A DNA stretch of 40,879 bases from Brevinema andersonii (GTDB lineage Bacteria > Spirochaetota > DYKD01). Where the stretch lies: contig DYKD01000024.1 of assembly GCA_020722765.1 (NCBI GenBank), positions 1 through 40,879 of the forward strand, given 5' to 3'. The notes below the pieces were generated by a model. It was given only the letters and a program-made list of their open reading frames with translations, was not told where the DNA came from and searched no databases. Shown piece by piece: positions 40,759-40,879 of the stretch. The first letter of the stretch is position 1, and each line of letters starts with the position of its first letter. Both the position numbers and the translations under genes were made by a program.

Positions 40759-40790
40759 ATTATATATGCTATTTTTTCTAAAATGTTGAA
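40759..40790 (-). promoter_or_regulatory. Tentative promoter of the LolA-like gene
   Basis: On the minus strand TATAAT/TATATA (about 40759-40766) lies 18-20 bp after TTCAAC (40785-40790). The -35 is poor, but the position about 30 bp upstream of the chosen start fits. Confidence 0.35.
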
Positions 40791-40879
40791 TTTTTCCTTT
40801 TGAAAACATGCGTATAATATTAATAAAAAATTGGAAAGGCGCACTCTTTTCTGCATATTGCTATACGACATGTCTGTTT

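Overview
This window is bacterial chromosome of moderate-to-low GC. It most likely comes from the phylum Spirochaetota. The best marker is a FlaA-type periplasmic flagellar sheath protein (32862-33779), a family essentially restricted to spirochaetes. The only tRNA found does not encode its CCA end. FeoAB-type ferrous iron uptake and a dihydroxyacid dehydratase of the apparent [4Fe-4S] type suit an anaerobe. The exact lineage cannot be resolved from this sequence. Almost every gene is an intact housekeeping or metabolic gene; there is no rRNA, CRISPR array, prophage or intact insertion sequence.

Layout. 1-9534 is mostly minus strand: a tiny autonomous unit for a 14-residue Lys/Ala peptide, then glmM-like/der/plsY, ilvD plus a tandem acetyltransferase, and a PDO-thioredoxin fusion with uvrC. 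9604-19873 is plus strand: an RpiB-LamG-FN3 fusion overlapping a DUF2723-TPR membrane protein, a decayed HEPN/MNT pair, an MrfA-like helicase with a TPR protein, an orphan HicB-like protein, a YhaM-like exonuclease and tRNA-Arg(UCU). 19910-21505 (minus) holds a Cys-cluster protein and an uncharacterised carbohydrate-type protein. 21797-25277 (plus) holds class II aldolase, a GT4 glycosyltransferase and an orphan sugar-type binding lipoprotein. 25297-40730 (minus) holds fur-feoA-feoB-Cys-rich protein, tsaD-pgm-queH-acetylesterase, flaA, argC-argJ-argB joined to a FecCD-type ABC importer, an RRM protein with a long leader, and a LolA-like gene with a small membrane protein.

Regulation can be read unusually clearly. 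At least twelve promoters have a sigma70-type architecture with exactly 17 bp between boxes, most often TTGACT/TATATT. Three carry recognisable or likely operators: a 37-bp palindrome on the fur-feo promoter, an ARG-box-like palindrome over the -10 of argCJB, and an 11-bp inverted repeat around the -10 of the gene at 20453-21505. Several intrinsic terminators separate the units.

The items most worth follow-up are the RpiB-LamG-FN3 fusion coupled to a DUF2723 protein, the self-contained 14-aa lysine peptide unit, a UvrC that ends without its HhH domain exactly where a GIY-YIG gene remnant with a palindromic repeat lies, and the collapsed HEPN/MNT toxin-antitoxin scar.
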